From JBCBSS01 sp039819065 (GTDB lineage Bacteria > Bacteroidota > Bacteroidia > Cytophagales > Cyclobacteriaceae), in NCBI GenBank assembly GCA_039819065.1, contig JBCBSS010000044.1, forward strand, positions 1-50,520: a stretch of 50,520 bases of DNA, in the 5' to 3' direction. Positions 24,435 through 34,200 of the stretch are shown here, in pieces; within the stretch, counting starts at the first letter, position 1, and each line of letters opens with the position of its first letter. The notes below the pieces were generated by a model. It searched no databases. It was not told the DNA's origin and saw nothing but the letters and a program-made list of their open reading frames with translations. The translations under genes and the position numbers were made by a program.

Positions 24435-26882
24435 TTATTCTTGTCTAAGGGCTTTGATGGGACTGCTTAAGGCCGCTTTGACAGTTTGAAAGCTGACTGT
24501 AGTAAAGGCAATGATGAAAACCGTGAGAATCGGAATCAAAGTAAACCACCATTCTAAAGAGATATGATAGGCATAGTTGCTCAACCATGCTTTGAGCCCC
24601 CAATATGCTAATGGCAAAGCAATGATCGTAGCAATAGCGATTAACCGCACAAAGTCGCTCGATAAAAGTCTTAAAATGCCTATAGCACTCGCCCCTAAGG
24701 CTTTGCGTATCCCGATCTCCTTGGTTCTTTGTATGGCTGCGAAACTAGCTAACCCTGACAGGCCCAGGCAAGCAACTAGTATGGCCAGCGCCGTAAAAAT
24801 GCCGAATACCTGCCCGAACAACCTTTCTAATCGATACAGCTGATTGAATTGGCTATCCAGGAAATAGTACTCAAAGGCATTGCCGGGAAAATAGGCTTTA
24901 TACCGCTCTTGGATAAGCGCTATGGCATTTTTGGCCTCTGATGAAGTCAACTTGATTGAAATGGGGCTTCCCGTGCTGTAGGTTGGAAATAGAATGGTCG
25001 GCAGCACCTTATGTCGCAGTGATTTTTGATGGTAGTCATCCACTACACCCACTACCGTCCAAGGCTTATCATACACCGAGACAGATTCTCCAATGGCATC
25101 TTGCGGGCTTTCAAAGCCCAGCATATTAGCCGCTGCTTTATTGATGACCATATTTTCGAGCTGATTCCAATCATAATTATGATCGCTGGGTTCAAAACCT
25201 CTACCCGCCAATACTTCAATGTCATATAAATCGAAGAACTCATAATTAACACCAATCTGATCGGCACTGTAAGAAACGTTATCCGTGCTGGCTGTTCGTT
25301 TAATTCTAAATGCCCTAGGGGTCAACTGACCCGGTACTCTCCATGATGAAGTAGCCCCTTTTATACCACTTATCTGTTTTACCGACTCTTTGAAATTAAC
25401 TACGCGCTCGATAAAAGTAGAATCCCAGGCTGTCAATTGAGGTGATGATACAACCAGCATTTGATCAATATCCACACCCAACTCTTTTTCATTCATGAAG
25501 CGAATTTGCTTGTACACCACATACGATCCACCAATCAACGAGATAGATACAACAAACTGGAATACGACCAGAATACGGCGTAGCATGATACCTTCTTTCG
25601 AAGTGGCATGTTTGCCTTTCAGTACTTTCACCGGCATAAAAGAAGATAGCACAAAGGCAGGATACAATCCTGAAAGAACAGTACCCAGCGCCATCAGTCC
25701 GGCCAGCAGTACCACGATATTGATACCCAACACCTGGCTACCCAATAATGTCATCAATGATAGTTGTCGCCCGATGAGGACATTAAAGAAGGGCTGGGTC
25801 AATTGTACGAAGGTAATAGCCATTACAATGGCTAGAAGATTGATCAACAAAGACTCACTTAAGAACTGTTTGATCAATTGTATTTTATAAGCACCGAGCA
25901 CCTTTCTAACACCCACTTCCTTCGCCCTGTCCATGGCTTTGGCAGTGGCCAGGTTAATATAATTTACCCAGGCAATGACCAGAATAAATATGGCAATAAT
26001 CAATAAAGCCCACACTACCCTGCCATTACCCACTTCACCAATCTCATACTCAAAGTCTGAATATAAACGGGCCTCATGAAGTGGTTGCAGATAGAATTTC
26101 TCCTCCGTACCTGTCACCTCGGTACCTCTGAAGTGTCGATCGCTGAAAGTGGAAAGTTCTTTTTGAATCAGGTTGACATCCGTGCCCGGTTTCAATTGCA
26201 TATAATGATAGAAATCCGAACTATTGAAGTCATAGTCAGCGACAGCCCATTGCCTGATCACCGTTTCGTAAGAGATGAGTATCTCGAAAGGAAGGTGCGT
26301 ATTGGCCGGCACATCCGCAATGATGGCGGTCACTTCATAAGGTACAGCATCCCTATCAATTTGAAATGTTTTCCCTAGAACGGCGCTTAAGTCACTGGTT
26401 GTGCCGAATATTCTATCGACAGCCGTTTTAGTCAATACTACTTTATTGGGTTCTTTCAGGGCGTCCAGGTTATTTCCTGCCAGAAAGTCGAACGTAAACA
26501 TCTGTAGAAAGCTGTTATCCACTGCCAGTACAGCATCGGTAATAAAAGAGACATCATCCCTTCTCACCACGGTAGAAGTAGCAGGCAGTATTCGGGCGTT
26601 GGCGATAATTTCTTCGAAATCATCATTCATGGCCTTGCCCACAGCGGAATAAGTGATGGTACCGTGTTGAATCAATTTGCCATTTTGGTATCGGTCGTTA
26701 ACCACTCTGTATATGTCCTGACCATTTTCATGGAAGCGATCAAAGCCCAGTTCAAAAGACACGTATTGTAGAATGAGCAGACAAGCCGCCACTCCAATCG
26801 AAAGTCCCATGATATTGATAATCGAAAAGGCTTTGTTCTTACTTAAACTTCTAAACCCGATTTTTATGTAACTCTTCAGCAT
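24435..26882 (-). CDS. FtsX/MacB-type ABC permease (first of operon)
   Basis: 815 aa from ATG 26882 (MLKSYIKIGFRSLSKNK); a TTG at 26888 adds two residues and is less likely. Helix 1 is AFSIINIMGLSIGVAACLLILQY. A MacB-like periplasmic domain carries the NGQDIYRVVND start seen in relatives. FtsX block 1 has DRAKEVGVRKVLGAYKIQLIKQF, and block 2 has QRTKEIGIRKALGASAIGIL. It heads the minus-strand operon and is divergent from the sigma-54 regulator gene, with about 207 bp between the two starts. Control by that regulator is inferred from the divergent layout and the repeated sites in between. Confidence 0.88.
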   Translation of the reverse strand: MLKSYIKIGFRSLSKNKAFSIINIMGLSIGVAACLLILQYVSFELGFDRFHENGQDIYRVVNDRYQNGKLIQHGTITYSAVGKAMNDDFEEIIANARILPATSTVVRRDDVSFITDAVLAVDNSFLQMFTFDFLAGNNLDALKEPNKVVLTKTAVDRIFGTTSDLSAVLGKTFQIDRDAVPYEVTAIIADVPANTHLPFEILISYETVIRQWAVADYDFNSSDFYHYMQLKPGTDVNLIQKELSTFSDRHFRGTEVTGTEEKFYLQPLHEARLYSDFEYEIGEVGNGRVVWALLIIAIFILVIAWVNYINLATAKAMDRAKEVGVRKVLGAYKIQLIKQFLSESLLINLLAIVMAITFVQLTQPFFNVLIGRQLSLMTLLGSQVLGINIVVLLAGLMALGTVLSGLYPAFVLSSFMPVKVLKGKHATSKEGIMLRRILVVFQFVVSISLIGGSYVVYKQIRFMNEKELGVDIDQMLVVSSPQLTAWDSTFIERVVNFKESVKQISGIKGATSSWRVPGQLTPRAFRIKRTASTDNVSYSADQIGVNYEFFDLYDIEVLAGRGFEPSDHNYDWNQLENMVINKAAANMLGFESPQDAIGESVSVYDKPWTVVGVVDDYHQKSLRHKVLPTILFPTYSTGSPISIKLTSSEAKNAIALIQERYKAYFPGNAFEYYFLDSQFNQLYRLERLFGQVFGIFTALAILVACLGLSGLASFAAIQRTKEIGIRKALGASAIGILRLLSSDFVRLIAIATIIALPLAYWGLKAWLSNYAYHISLEWWFTLIPILTVFIIAFTTVSFQTVKAALSSPIKALRQE

Positions 26883-27089
26883 TGGCAAATTTTTCCATCA
26901 ACATGTCAACATACATGCCATAAATACAACCCACTGAAAATCAATGGCATATAATATCATATTCTAAATTGAAAAAGAATTGTCGTATCAATATGACACA
27001 ATAATTTGTATCATATTGACACGCTGTTTACCTTGTCGCCTGGAAGGCAAGTGGTTACGATAAACCTATTCTAGCAAAAAAGAAACCTC
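26883..27089. promoter_or_regulatory. Divergent control region with tandem operator-like sites
   Basis: Two related 15-mers in direct orientation, GTATCAATATGACAC (26985-26999) and GTATCATATTGACAC (27008-27022), match at 12 of 15 positions and are 23 bp apart. The first lies inside an inverted repeat TGTC-N10-GACA (26981-26998). Paired upstream sites are what an NtrC-like activator would bind. I could not find a convincing -24/-12 element (GG-N10-GC type) in either direction, so promoter positions are undetermined. Confidence 0.5.
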
Positions 27090-28460
27090 ATGAAAAAAAA
27101 CGGCAGCATACTCATAGTGGATGATGATGAGGACGTGCTCTACACAGCACGGATGGTGCTTAAGCAACAGTTTTCAACCGTCCATACGGAACATAGCACC
27201 GAGCATATTCTAGACGCAGTGAAGCAACATCATTATGATGTGGTCATTTTGGATATGAATTTTTCTGCTGGTGCCACCAGCGGCAAAGAGGGCTTGGATT
27301 GGTTGGTGAAGATCAAAAAGGCCGATCCACAGGTGCAGGTGATCATGAATACCGCTTATGGTGATATTCAATTGGCTGTTGATTCTATGAAGAAAGGCGC
27401 TACCGACTTTCTGGTGAAGCCATGGGAGAAAGAAAAGCTACTTTCTACCGTAAATACCGTTTTTGCACTAGGTCAATCCAACAAGAAAGTCTCTCAATTG
27501 AAGGATCAGCAAAAGGTGCTCAGTGGTGATTTGGATCGTCAATACAGTGATATGATCAGCAGTTCCGCAGCCATGCAAAGGGTGTTAGCAGCGATCGAAA
27601 AAGTAGCGCAAACTGATGCTAACGTACTCATTCTAGGCGAAAACGGCACAGGTAAAGAGCTGGTGGCCAGGGCCATTTATAAGCAATCGCTAAGAAGCGA
27701 AGAGGCTTTCATCAAAGTGGATCTTGGGGCCGTATCCGAGACACTCTTCGAATCGGAGCTCTTTGGGCACAAGAAGGGTGCTTTTACCGATGCGAAAGAA
27801 GACCGCGCCGGAAGGTTTGAAGTAGCCAATATGGGTACCCTATTTCTTGACGAAATTGGCAATTTATCCATGCCACTTCAAAGTAAATTACTCTCCGTGC
27901 TGCAGAACAGACAGGTCTTGCGTGTAGGTGCTAATGCCCCTACCGATATTGACATTCGGTTGATCTGTGCTACTAACAGGCCCGTTTATCAGATGGTAGA
28001 TGAAGGGGACTTCCGACAAGATTTACTCTATCGTATCAATACAGTAGAAATAGAGATTCCTCCATTGAGGGAGCGAATCGAAGATATCCCTCTGCTACTG
28101 GATCATTACCTCGGTACGTATACCAAAAAGTATAATAAGGAAGGGCTCAAAACCAATGCCTCTACGGTCAAGATGTTGAAGAAATATGATTGGCCCGGTA
28201 ATATTCGAGAGTTACAACATGCAGTAGAAAGAGCGGTGATCATGAGTAGCGGTAAGGTATTAGAGCCTACTGATTTTCTACTTTCATCCAAACGTGAAAA
28301 ACCGGCTACCGATGCCGGGTCGCTTAAGGTGGAAGACATGGAAAAGCATACCATACAACAGGCATTAAAGAAATGCGAAGGCAACCTGACCAAAGCGGCG
28401 GTGGAACTAGGATGGGGTCGTAGCACCCTCTACAGAAAAATGAAAAAATATGGATTATAG
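27090..28460 (+). CDS. Sigma-54-dependent response regulator, NtrC family
   Basis: 456 aa. A receiver domain (about 6-122) has the acidic pocket DDDED at 11-15 and the phosphoacceptor Asp55 in VVILD. An AAA+ domain (about 153-385) has Walker A GENGTGKE (183-190) and Walker B LFLDEIGN (251-258). The sigma-54 contact loop reads GAFTDA (230-235) instead of the standard GAFTGA. A Fis-type helix-turn-helix closes the protein (GNLTKAAVELGWGRSTLYRK, 431-450). Phosphorylation by the kinase encoded next would trigger ring assembly and promoter opening. The two genes overlap by 11 bp, so co-translation is likely. The divergent permease operon is the probable target. Confidence 0.92.
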   Translation: MKKNGSILIVDDDEDVLYTARMVLKQQFSTVHTEHSTEHILDAVKQHHYDVVILDMNFSAGATSGKEGLDWLVKIKKADPQVQVIMNTAYGDIQLAVDSMKKGATDFLVKPWEKEKLLSTVNTVFALGQSNKKVSQLKDQQKVLSGDLDRQYSDMISSSAAMQRVLAAIEKVAQTDANVLILGENGTGKELVARAIYKQSLRSEEAFIKVDLGAVSETLFESELFGHKKGAFTDAKEDRAGRFEVANMGTLFLDEIGNLSMPLQSKLLSVLQNRQVLRVGANAPTDIDIRLICATNRPVYQMVDEGDFRQDLLYRINTVEIEIPPLRERIEDIPLLLDHYLGTYTKKYNKEGLKTNASTVKMLKKYDWPGNIRELQHAVERAVIMSSGKVLEPTDFLLSSKREKPATDAGSLKVEDMEKHTIQQALKKCEGNLTKAAVELGWGRSTLYRKMKKYGL

Positions 28461-29802
28461 ATTCTTCAGGATAAAGATTATCCTGCGCATTGCAGTCATT
28501 TTGTTACTAGGATATGGCGCTATCTACGTGATGACTCAAACGCATTTCTGGTTGGTCTCATTCTGGCTGTTACTCTTTCTGGCCATCGGGTTGGCAGAAC
28601 TGATCCGCTTTCTGGAAAAGTCAAAGAGAGACCTTGGCAACTTTTTACTGGCCATACAGCAGAAGGACTTCACCAACACTTACCCGCTTAAAGCAAAGAG
28701 CAACCCTAACCACGACATGTATTATGCTTTCAATGTCATTACCCAGGAGTTCCAGAAATTAAGAAGCGAGAAAGAATCCAATTACCATTTTCTCCAGGCT
28801 ATCATTGAGCACACTGGTGTGGCATTGATTTGTTTCGATGAGAATGGTGAGGAAATCACCTTAATCAACGAAGCGGCCCAGGAGCTTTTTGACAAGCCAT
28901 ACCTTAAGAACCTGCAAGCCTTGGCACGTATTGATCGTAACATGGCGGATATTGCCAGACGGCTAGAAAGCGGAGAACGTGAATTGCACAAAATAGAGAT
29001 CAACAATAACCTGTACCACTTGGCCATCGAGGCCAAAGAAGTGAAGCTACAAGAGCAGTTATACAAATTGGTAGCCTTCCAGGATATCAAAAATGAGCTG
29101 GACGAGCAGGAAATGGAATCATGGCAAAAGCTCATTCGGGTATTGACCCATGAGATCAAGAACTCGGCTATTCCCATCTCTACGCTCACTGAAGTGATCA
29201 ATCAAATGCTGTTAGAAGAAAACGGTGACTACAAAGATTTGTCTTCTCTAGACGAGGAGGAGGTAGACGATATGCGTGGCGGTTTGAAAACGATAGAAAA
29301 AAGAAGCAAGGGATTGGTCAAGTTCATCAACAACTACGATTCACTGACCAAAATACCCAAGCCGGAATTTCAATCCGTAAAACTGGCTGAACTACTCAAC
29401 CACCTCATCCATCTCTTCAAACCCAAGGCAGATCAAAGTAAGATCACCATACAGGCTTATATTCAAGACGGCCTGACCATCAACGCCGACCCGGAATTGG
29501 TCGAGCAAGTGGTGATTAATTTGATCAAGAATGCCATAGAGGCCTTAGGGGGTCAAGAAAACGGGACCATCAATATCACAGCCCGCGGTAGCGAATCCAA
29601 CGCCGTCATCCAAATCGAGGATAACGGCCCAGGCATTGAGAAAGAAGTACTGGAAAACATTTTCGTACCCTTTTATACTACCAAAAAGGAAGGCTCGGGT
29701 ATTGGGCTTAGCCTGACCAAACAGATCATGCGATTGCATAAAGGAACAGTTTCAGCCTCCTCTGCTTTAGGAGAGGGCACGACTTTTAGTCTTGAGTTTT
29801 AG
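28450..29802 (+). CDS. Membrane sensor histidine kinase paired with the sigma-54 regulator
   Basis: 450 aa. Two membrane helices (about 10-28 and 33-52) leave almost no periplasmic loop, so the signal is probably sensed in or near the membrane. A linker leads to a PAS-like region (about 110-215, with FLQAIIEHTGVALICFDENG). The H box LTHEIKNSAIPI has His234. The catalytic domain has N box NLIKNAIEAL (Asn361), G1 DNGPGI (391-396), FVPFYTTKKEG and G2 GSGIGLSL (415-422). All residues needed for autophosphorylation are present. The start overlaps the end of the regulator gene. An NtrB/AtoS-like role is assigned by family. Confidence 0.9.
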   Translation: MDYRFFRIKIILRIAVILLLGYGAIYVMTQTHFWLVSFWLLLFLAIGLAELIRFLEKSKRDLGNFLLAIQQKDFTNTYPLKAKSNPNHDMYYAFNVITQEFQKLRSEKESNYHFLQAIIEHTGVALICFDENGEEITLINEAAQELFDKPYLKNLQALARIDRNMADIARRLESGERELHKIEINNNLYHLAIEAKEVKLQEQLYKLVAFQDIKNELDEQEMESWQKLIRVLTHEIKNSAIPISTLTEVINQMLLEENGDYKDLSSLDEEEVDDMRGGLKTIEKRSKGLVKFINNYDSLTKIPKPEFQSVKLAELLNHLIHLFKPKADQSKITIQAYIQDGLTINADPELVEQVVINLIKNAIEALGGQENGTINITARGSESNAVIQIEDNGPGIEKEVLENIFVPFYTTKKEGSGIGLSLTKQIMRLHKGTVSASSALGEGTTFSLEF

Positions 29803-30164
29803 GAGTTTGATCTTTAGCCCTCGTTGGAGTTGTCTCCAACGTGTATTGTACATCAAAGATGCTGTTGGAGTTTCTCCAACAGCATCTACGAAGTATTCAA
29901 GTATCAGACCAAAAGCTGTAGGTGCGACCTGTTTTTTTGGGTCGCACCTACGGCGCTTGAATGTATGTCATGGTGATGTTTCTATGAACAGGTCGCCCCT
30001 ACTGGGGCTCATCTTTTTTTTAAAGTGAGAGCTGCAAGATAGATATGTTATGGACCTATTCAGCGTTCTACAATTAAAACCCTTAGCTCAAACTGACGGT
30101 TATTGTGTGCAATCCGCCTGCTTTGATATCTTACAAAGTGGCTAGCGTATTTTTAAATTAAGGA
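29803..30164. other. Intergenic region with a cluster of perfect hairpins
   Basis: Downstream of the kinase gene are four hairpins within about 190 bp. CGTTGGAG-TTGT-CTCCAACG is at 29822-29841, and GATGCTGTTGGAG-TTT-CTCCAACAGCATC (13-bp stem) at 29858-29886. GTAGGTGCGACC-N10-GGTCGCACCTAC (12-bp stem) is at 29918-29951, and a terminator at 29995-30021. The first two share the GTTGGAG/CTCCAAC arms. From 30022 to 30164 I see nothing else. Confidence 0.7.
29995..30021 (+). terminator. Rho-independent-type terminator of the two-component operon
   Basis: GCCCC-TACT-GGGGC hairpin, then TCATC and a run of T. It lies about 190 bp after the kinase stop, past three stronger hairpins that may themselves protect or terminate the transcript. 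Confidence 0.55.
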
Positions 30165-30998
30165 CTATTTACGCTTTGGTCTGAATTTATTAGTACTCTT
30201 TCCTTTCTTGCTTTCTTCCGGCTTAAAGCCGAATACATAAGCAAGGGAGATTTTCAGCGCGTTATTGGTGGCGCGCAGGTCATCGCGATAATCAAGTAGT
30301 ACTACCGGTAAATTAGATTGCTCATTAGACCCTATGAAGGTATGACCGATTTCCACTCTGAAGTCAAGCACCAATTGTTCAAGGGGGCTGGGCTCAAATG
30401 CCACACCGAATCCCAAGTTTAACCCTAATTGTAAACGGTTCACATCTGTCAAGCCAAAGACCTCGATGTCTTCTCCCTGTTCTTCAAAGGCAATCGTGTA
30501 GTTAATGAAGTTGAAATCTTGTTCTATCAATTCACTGGAAGCAATTTCTCCCCTCCCTCCAAGCCAGTAACTTACATTGGGTCCGGCCAGGACGAACCAA
30601 TCGAAAAAGCGGCTCCCTCCTACTTTGCTCTTGAAGTTGGTTCTAAGGAGAATAGGAATATCAAAGTGATCATAAACAACCCTGTGATCAAGCAAAGGGT
30701 CAGAGGTCCCTTTGATCTGCTTTCCCTTTCGGGAATAAATATATTCCGTGTGCAAGAAGAAGCTCTTCCTGATCTTGAATGCTACTACTGCTCCTAAACT
30801 ATAGCCCAAAACCGGATCAACATCTAGCTCATCCAGATTGGATTTATCCTCAAAAATGGCTTGAGACGCTTGAAAACCCACCTTCGGCCCGACAAAAACC
30901 TGGGCATACGAAGATTCTCCATACAAAGTGATGGTGATCACTATGACCAACTTGACTAACCAAATGCACTGCTTCAATTGAATGTAATTAACTTTCAC
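30165..30998 (-). CDS. PorT-like outer-membrane beta-barrel protein
   Basis: 277 aa. A signal peptide ends at SSYAQ (about residue 32). The start of the mature part, VFVGPKVGFQASQAIF, then GYSLGAVVAFKIRKSFFLHTEYIYSRKGKQIKG, matches the Bacteroidota outer-membrane beta-barrel (PorT-like) family, as do DHFDIPILLRTNF, FFDWFVLAGPNVSYWLGG and GLNLGFGVAFEPS. The C-terminus is basic and short (KKGKSTNKFRPKRK). An eight-strand barrel in the outer membrane is expected. PorT proper is needed for type IX secretion in Porphyromonas, but this family is large and most members have no known role. Divergent from the surface-protein gene at 31300. Confidence 0.75.
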   Translation of the reverse strand: MKVNYIQLKQCIWLVKLVIVITITLYGESSYAQVFVGPKVGFQASQAIFEDKSNLDELDVDPVLGYSLGAVVAFKIRKSFFLHTEYIYSRKGKQIKGTSDPLLDHRVVYDHFDIPILLRTNFKSKVGGSRFFDWFVLAGPNVSYWLGGRGEIASSELIEQDFNFINYTIAFEEQGEDIEVFGLTDVNRLQLGLNLGFGVAFEPSPLEQLVLDFRVEIGHTFIGSNEQSNLPVVLLDYRDDLRATNNALKISLAYVFGFKPEESKKGKSTNKFRPKRK

Positions 30999-31299
30999 CC
31001 CAAAAAATCAATATAAATAGCTGGCTTACAGGTATTAAAACCGTTTGACGGCTCCGAAATTGCTGAATTTAGATAAAAAAAACACCATTGCTAATGAATT
31101 TTATCTAGGAAAAGTGCATAATATGACGATAAGATGGACTTTTTGTCGTTGAAACCAACAAAAACAAAATCCATTTCGGATACATCACAACCTGATAATT
31201 AAATTTGGGATATCTTTAAAAAGAAGCGGAAAGGAGTTAAAACGGATTAATTGTCGTAGGGCAAACACCTTGGTTACATCTTTCAGCTTTTGTTTATCA
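30999..31299. other. Divergent promoter region
   Basis: Gene-free and AT-rich. It holds an imperfect long inverted repeat (31134-31174) with arms ATGGA-CTTTTTGT-CGTT and AAC-AAAAACAAAA-TCCAT around GAAACC. This could be an operator or a cruciform. I see no clear Bacteroidota promoter consensus in either direction. Confidence 0.4.
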
Positions 31300-34200
31300 A
31301 TGATTATGAACCGCATCATTCGCTGTATTTTTTCTATCATTAGTGCTGTTCTGCTTACCACTAATGTCTTTGCTCAGAAACCTATTGTACGTAATGTTGA
31401 TCCGAATGCAGGGGCTTTTGGGGAAACAGCCGTCATTACTGGTCAAAACTTCAATACCAATGTATCGAATAATGCTGTTTATTTTGGAGCCGCACCTGCC
31501 CGAATAATCAGCGCTACGGATCAGATCATTGAGGCGCAAATTCCTGCCGGAGCCTCTTATAACCGTGTTTCGGTTGCCAATTTGAGCAATGGACGAATTG
31601 GGTACTCGCGCGATCAATTCACCCTTAGCTACGGTGGGGAAACTGGATTGACCGCGGCAGATTTTGAAAGCCAGGCGGACTTCTTTGCGCAAAGAGGCCT
31701 ATTTGACCTCTGTATGTGTGACCTGGATGGGGACAGTCTGGTCGATGTGACCACAGCGAACGATAATGATAACAGACTCTCAGTTTTCAGAAATACCAGC
31801 ACCGCCGGAAATATCAGCTTTCTCAAATTGGCTCCTTTCTTAGGTACACCTACTATCAATGTGACTTGCGGCGACATCGATGGTGATGGTAGGCCTGATC
31901 TCGTGGCTTCAGAGGGTGATGACGGTGATCGCATTTTTATCTTCAGAAATACCAGCACGGTCGGTACTATTTCTTTTTCGTCTCAGATCATCACCGCACC
32001 TGCCGGTAGTATTACCCGAAGAATAGAAATCAATGACCTTGACAACGACGGCCGGCCTGAACTGATTCTTACCAATCAGGGAAACAATTCCATACTTATT
32101 CTGGTCAATCAAAGTACTGTAGGCAATATCAACTTTGCCCCTACCATTCGTGAGATTATCATACCAGGTACATCAAGTACGGCGGGTTTAGCAGTTGAAG
32201 ACCTCAACGGCGATTTCAGACCCGAAATCGTAGTCAATCAGTTCCTGACTGATGGAGGGCAGTGTTTTGTGCTGGTTAATTCTAGTACACCGGGTAATTT
32301 TCAATTGAATAATATTCTAACACTCAATGTAACGGGTACATTAGTAAATGTAAGGGTTGGGGACCTGGATGGGGACGGTAGGCCTGATATTGCCGCCACT
32401 CAATTATTGGGATCAGACATATCCATTTTTAGAAATACAACCAGCTCAGTTGGCGCGATACCCAGCTTTGATGCCCCTGAAGATGTTACCACCAATATTA
32501 GGCCTTGGGGGCTCGATTTTGGCGATCTGGATGGTGATGGCTTGATCGATGTGGTAGTAGCTGGTATTGGAGGGCCTCTCATTACCGTACTGGAGAATTT
32601 TAGCTCGGCCGGCAACTTGAACTTCAATAGGGTCAATATTCCTGTGAGTTTCATTTCCAGAAATACCAAGATCGCTGACCTTGACGGTGACGCCAAACCG
32701 GAAATTGCTTACACCAGTATTGATGACAACAATAACGCTATTCTGTCTTCCAACCTTTCCGTCTTGCGCAATAGAAATTGTATCATAGCTTCAATAACGG
32801 CTGATGGCCCACTCAACGTCTGTTCCGATCGGCAGCTGAGGCTTATGGCCAATAAGGGAGCAGGCTTTACCTATCAATGGCGCATTGATGGAGTAGTACA
32901 ACCTGAAACTGACGATTTCTTTGAGCCTACTGTTTCCGGTAGCTATACAGTGACTATCACTTCAGAAGGAGGAAGTTGCGTATCTACTTCAGATCCAGCC
33001 AATATTCTGTTATCTAGCGGCACTACACCATCGACCTTCGCTGCCAGTAATAATGGCCCGGTGTGTACAGGGGCCACTTTGCAGCTTTCAGCACCTAACA
33101 TACCCGGAGGAACTTATGAGTGGACGGGACCAGATGGCTTTACTTCAGCACTCCAGAACCCTACTATTTCGAACTTCGCGACGGCCAATGTCGGTCGATA
33201 CGAGGTAGTGGTAACGGTAGGAGGTTGCCCAAGTGAACCGGCAGAAACTTTTGTGCAGATCATTGATGCACCTACGTTCTTTTTATCTTCTTCTGGCCCC
33301 ACAACTTTCTGTCAGGGTAAGAATACCATATTGTCAGTTCAAAATGAGCCTAACTATGGCTATCAGTGGTTGAGAGATGGCGGTATCCTAAGCGGCGAAA
33401 CGAACTCGACATTAACTGTTACACAAACGGGTGATTATACAGTGCGTATCGAAGATCAGGTGAATGCATGCCCGGATATTACACCTGATCCGATAGCGGT
33501 TACAGTCGTACCACCACCAACGGCAAGCTTTAATGCTCCGCCAGAGGTATGCATCGGTGATGTGGTAACTTTTACTAACACCTCTACAGTGATTGGTGGG
33601 GTAGCTGTTTTCTATTCATGGGACTTTGGTGGTCAGGGCACTTCGACCTCCGACAGTCCTACACAAACCTTTAATACTGCCGGGCAATTTGATGTAACAC
33701 TCATGGTCAGTTACGAAGATTCCGATTGTAATGACACTTTCGTTCAAAGTATTCTGGTCACCGATAACCCGGCTATCACTATAACAACGGCTACTGGTTC
33801 TAATTTCTTCTGCTCAGGTGACAGCCTCTTGTTAGAAGCGCCAGCAGGCTTCGCCAGGTACACATGGAGCACGGGGGATGAAGCCAGTTCTATCTTCGTC
33901 GACCTGCCTGATACTTACACCGTTGATGTGGAAACGAGCTCGGGTTGTGCCGCTATGGCTCAAATACAGTTGGATACATTCCCCAAACCATCCGTGACCA
34001 TTCAGGTGGAGAACCCACGGATAGAAAAAGGACAAGAGATAGCACTTTTAGCAACCGGGCTTCAAAATTATCAGTGGCAGCCTCCTGATGGGCTCAGCGC
34101 TACTAATATTCCCGATCCGGTAGCCTTAATAGAACAGAGTATTACCTATACCGTGACCGGTACAGATATAAACGGATGTGTTGGCACAGCTTCAATTGAG

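Noticed and set aside
26883..27089. A -24/-12 sigma-54 promoter between the divergent operons
   Set aside because: No site with GG and GC at the required spacing and context stood out on either strand, so none is annotated.
29792..30028. 78-codon frame after the kinase gene
   Set aside because: It reads through three perfect hairpins and the terminator and has no family resemblance.
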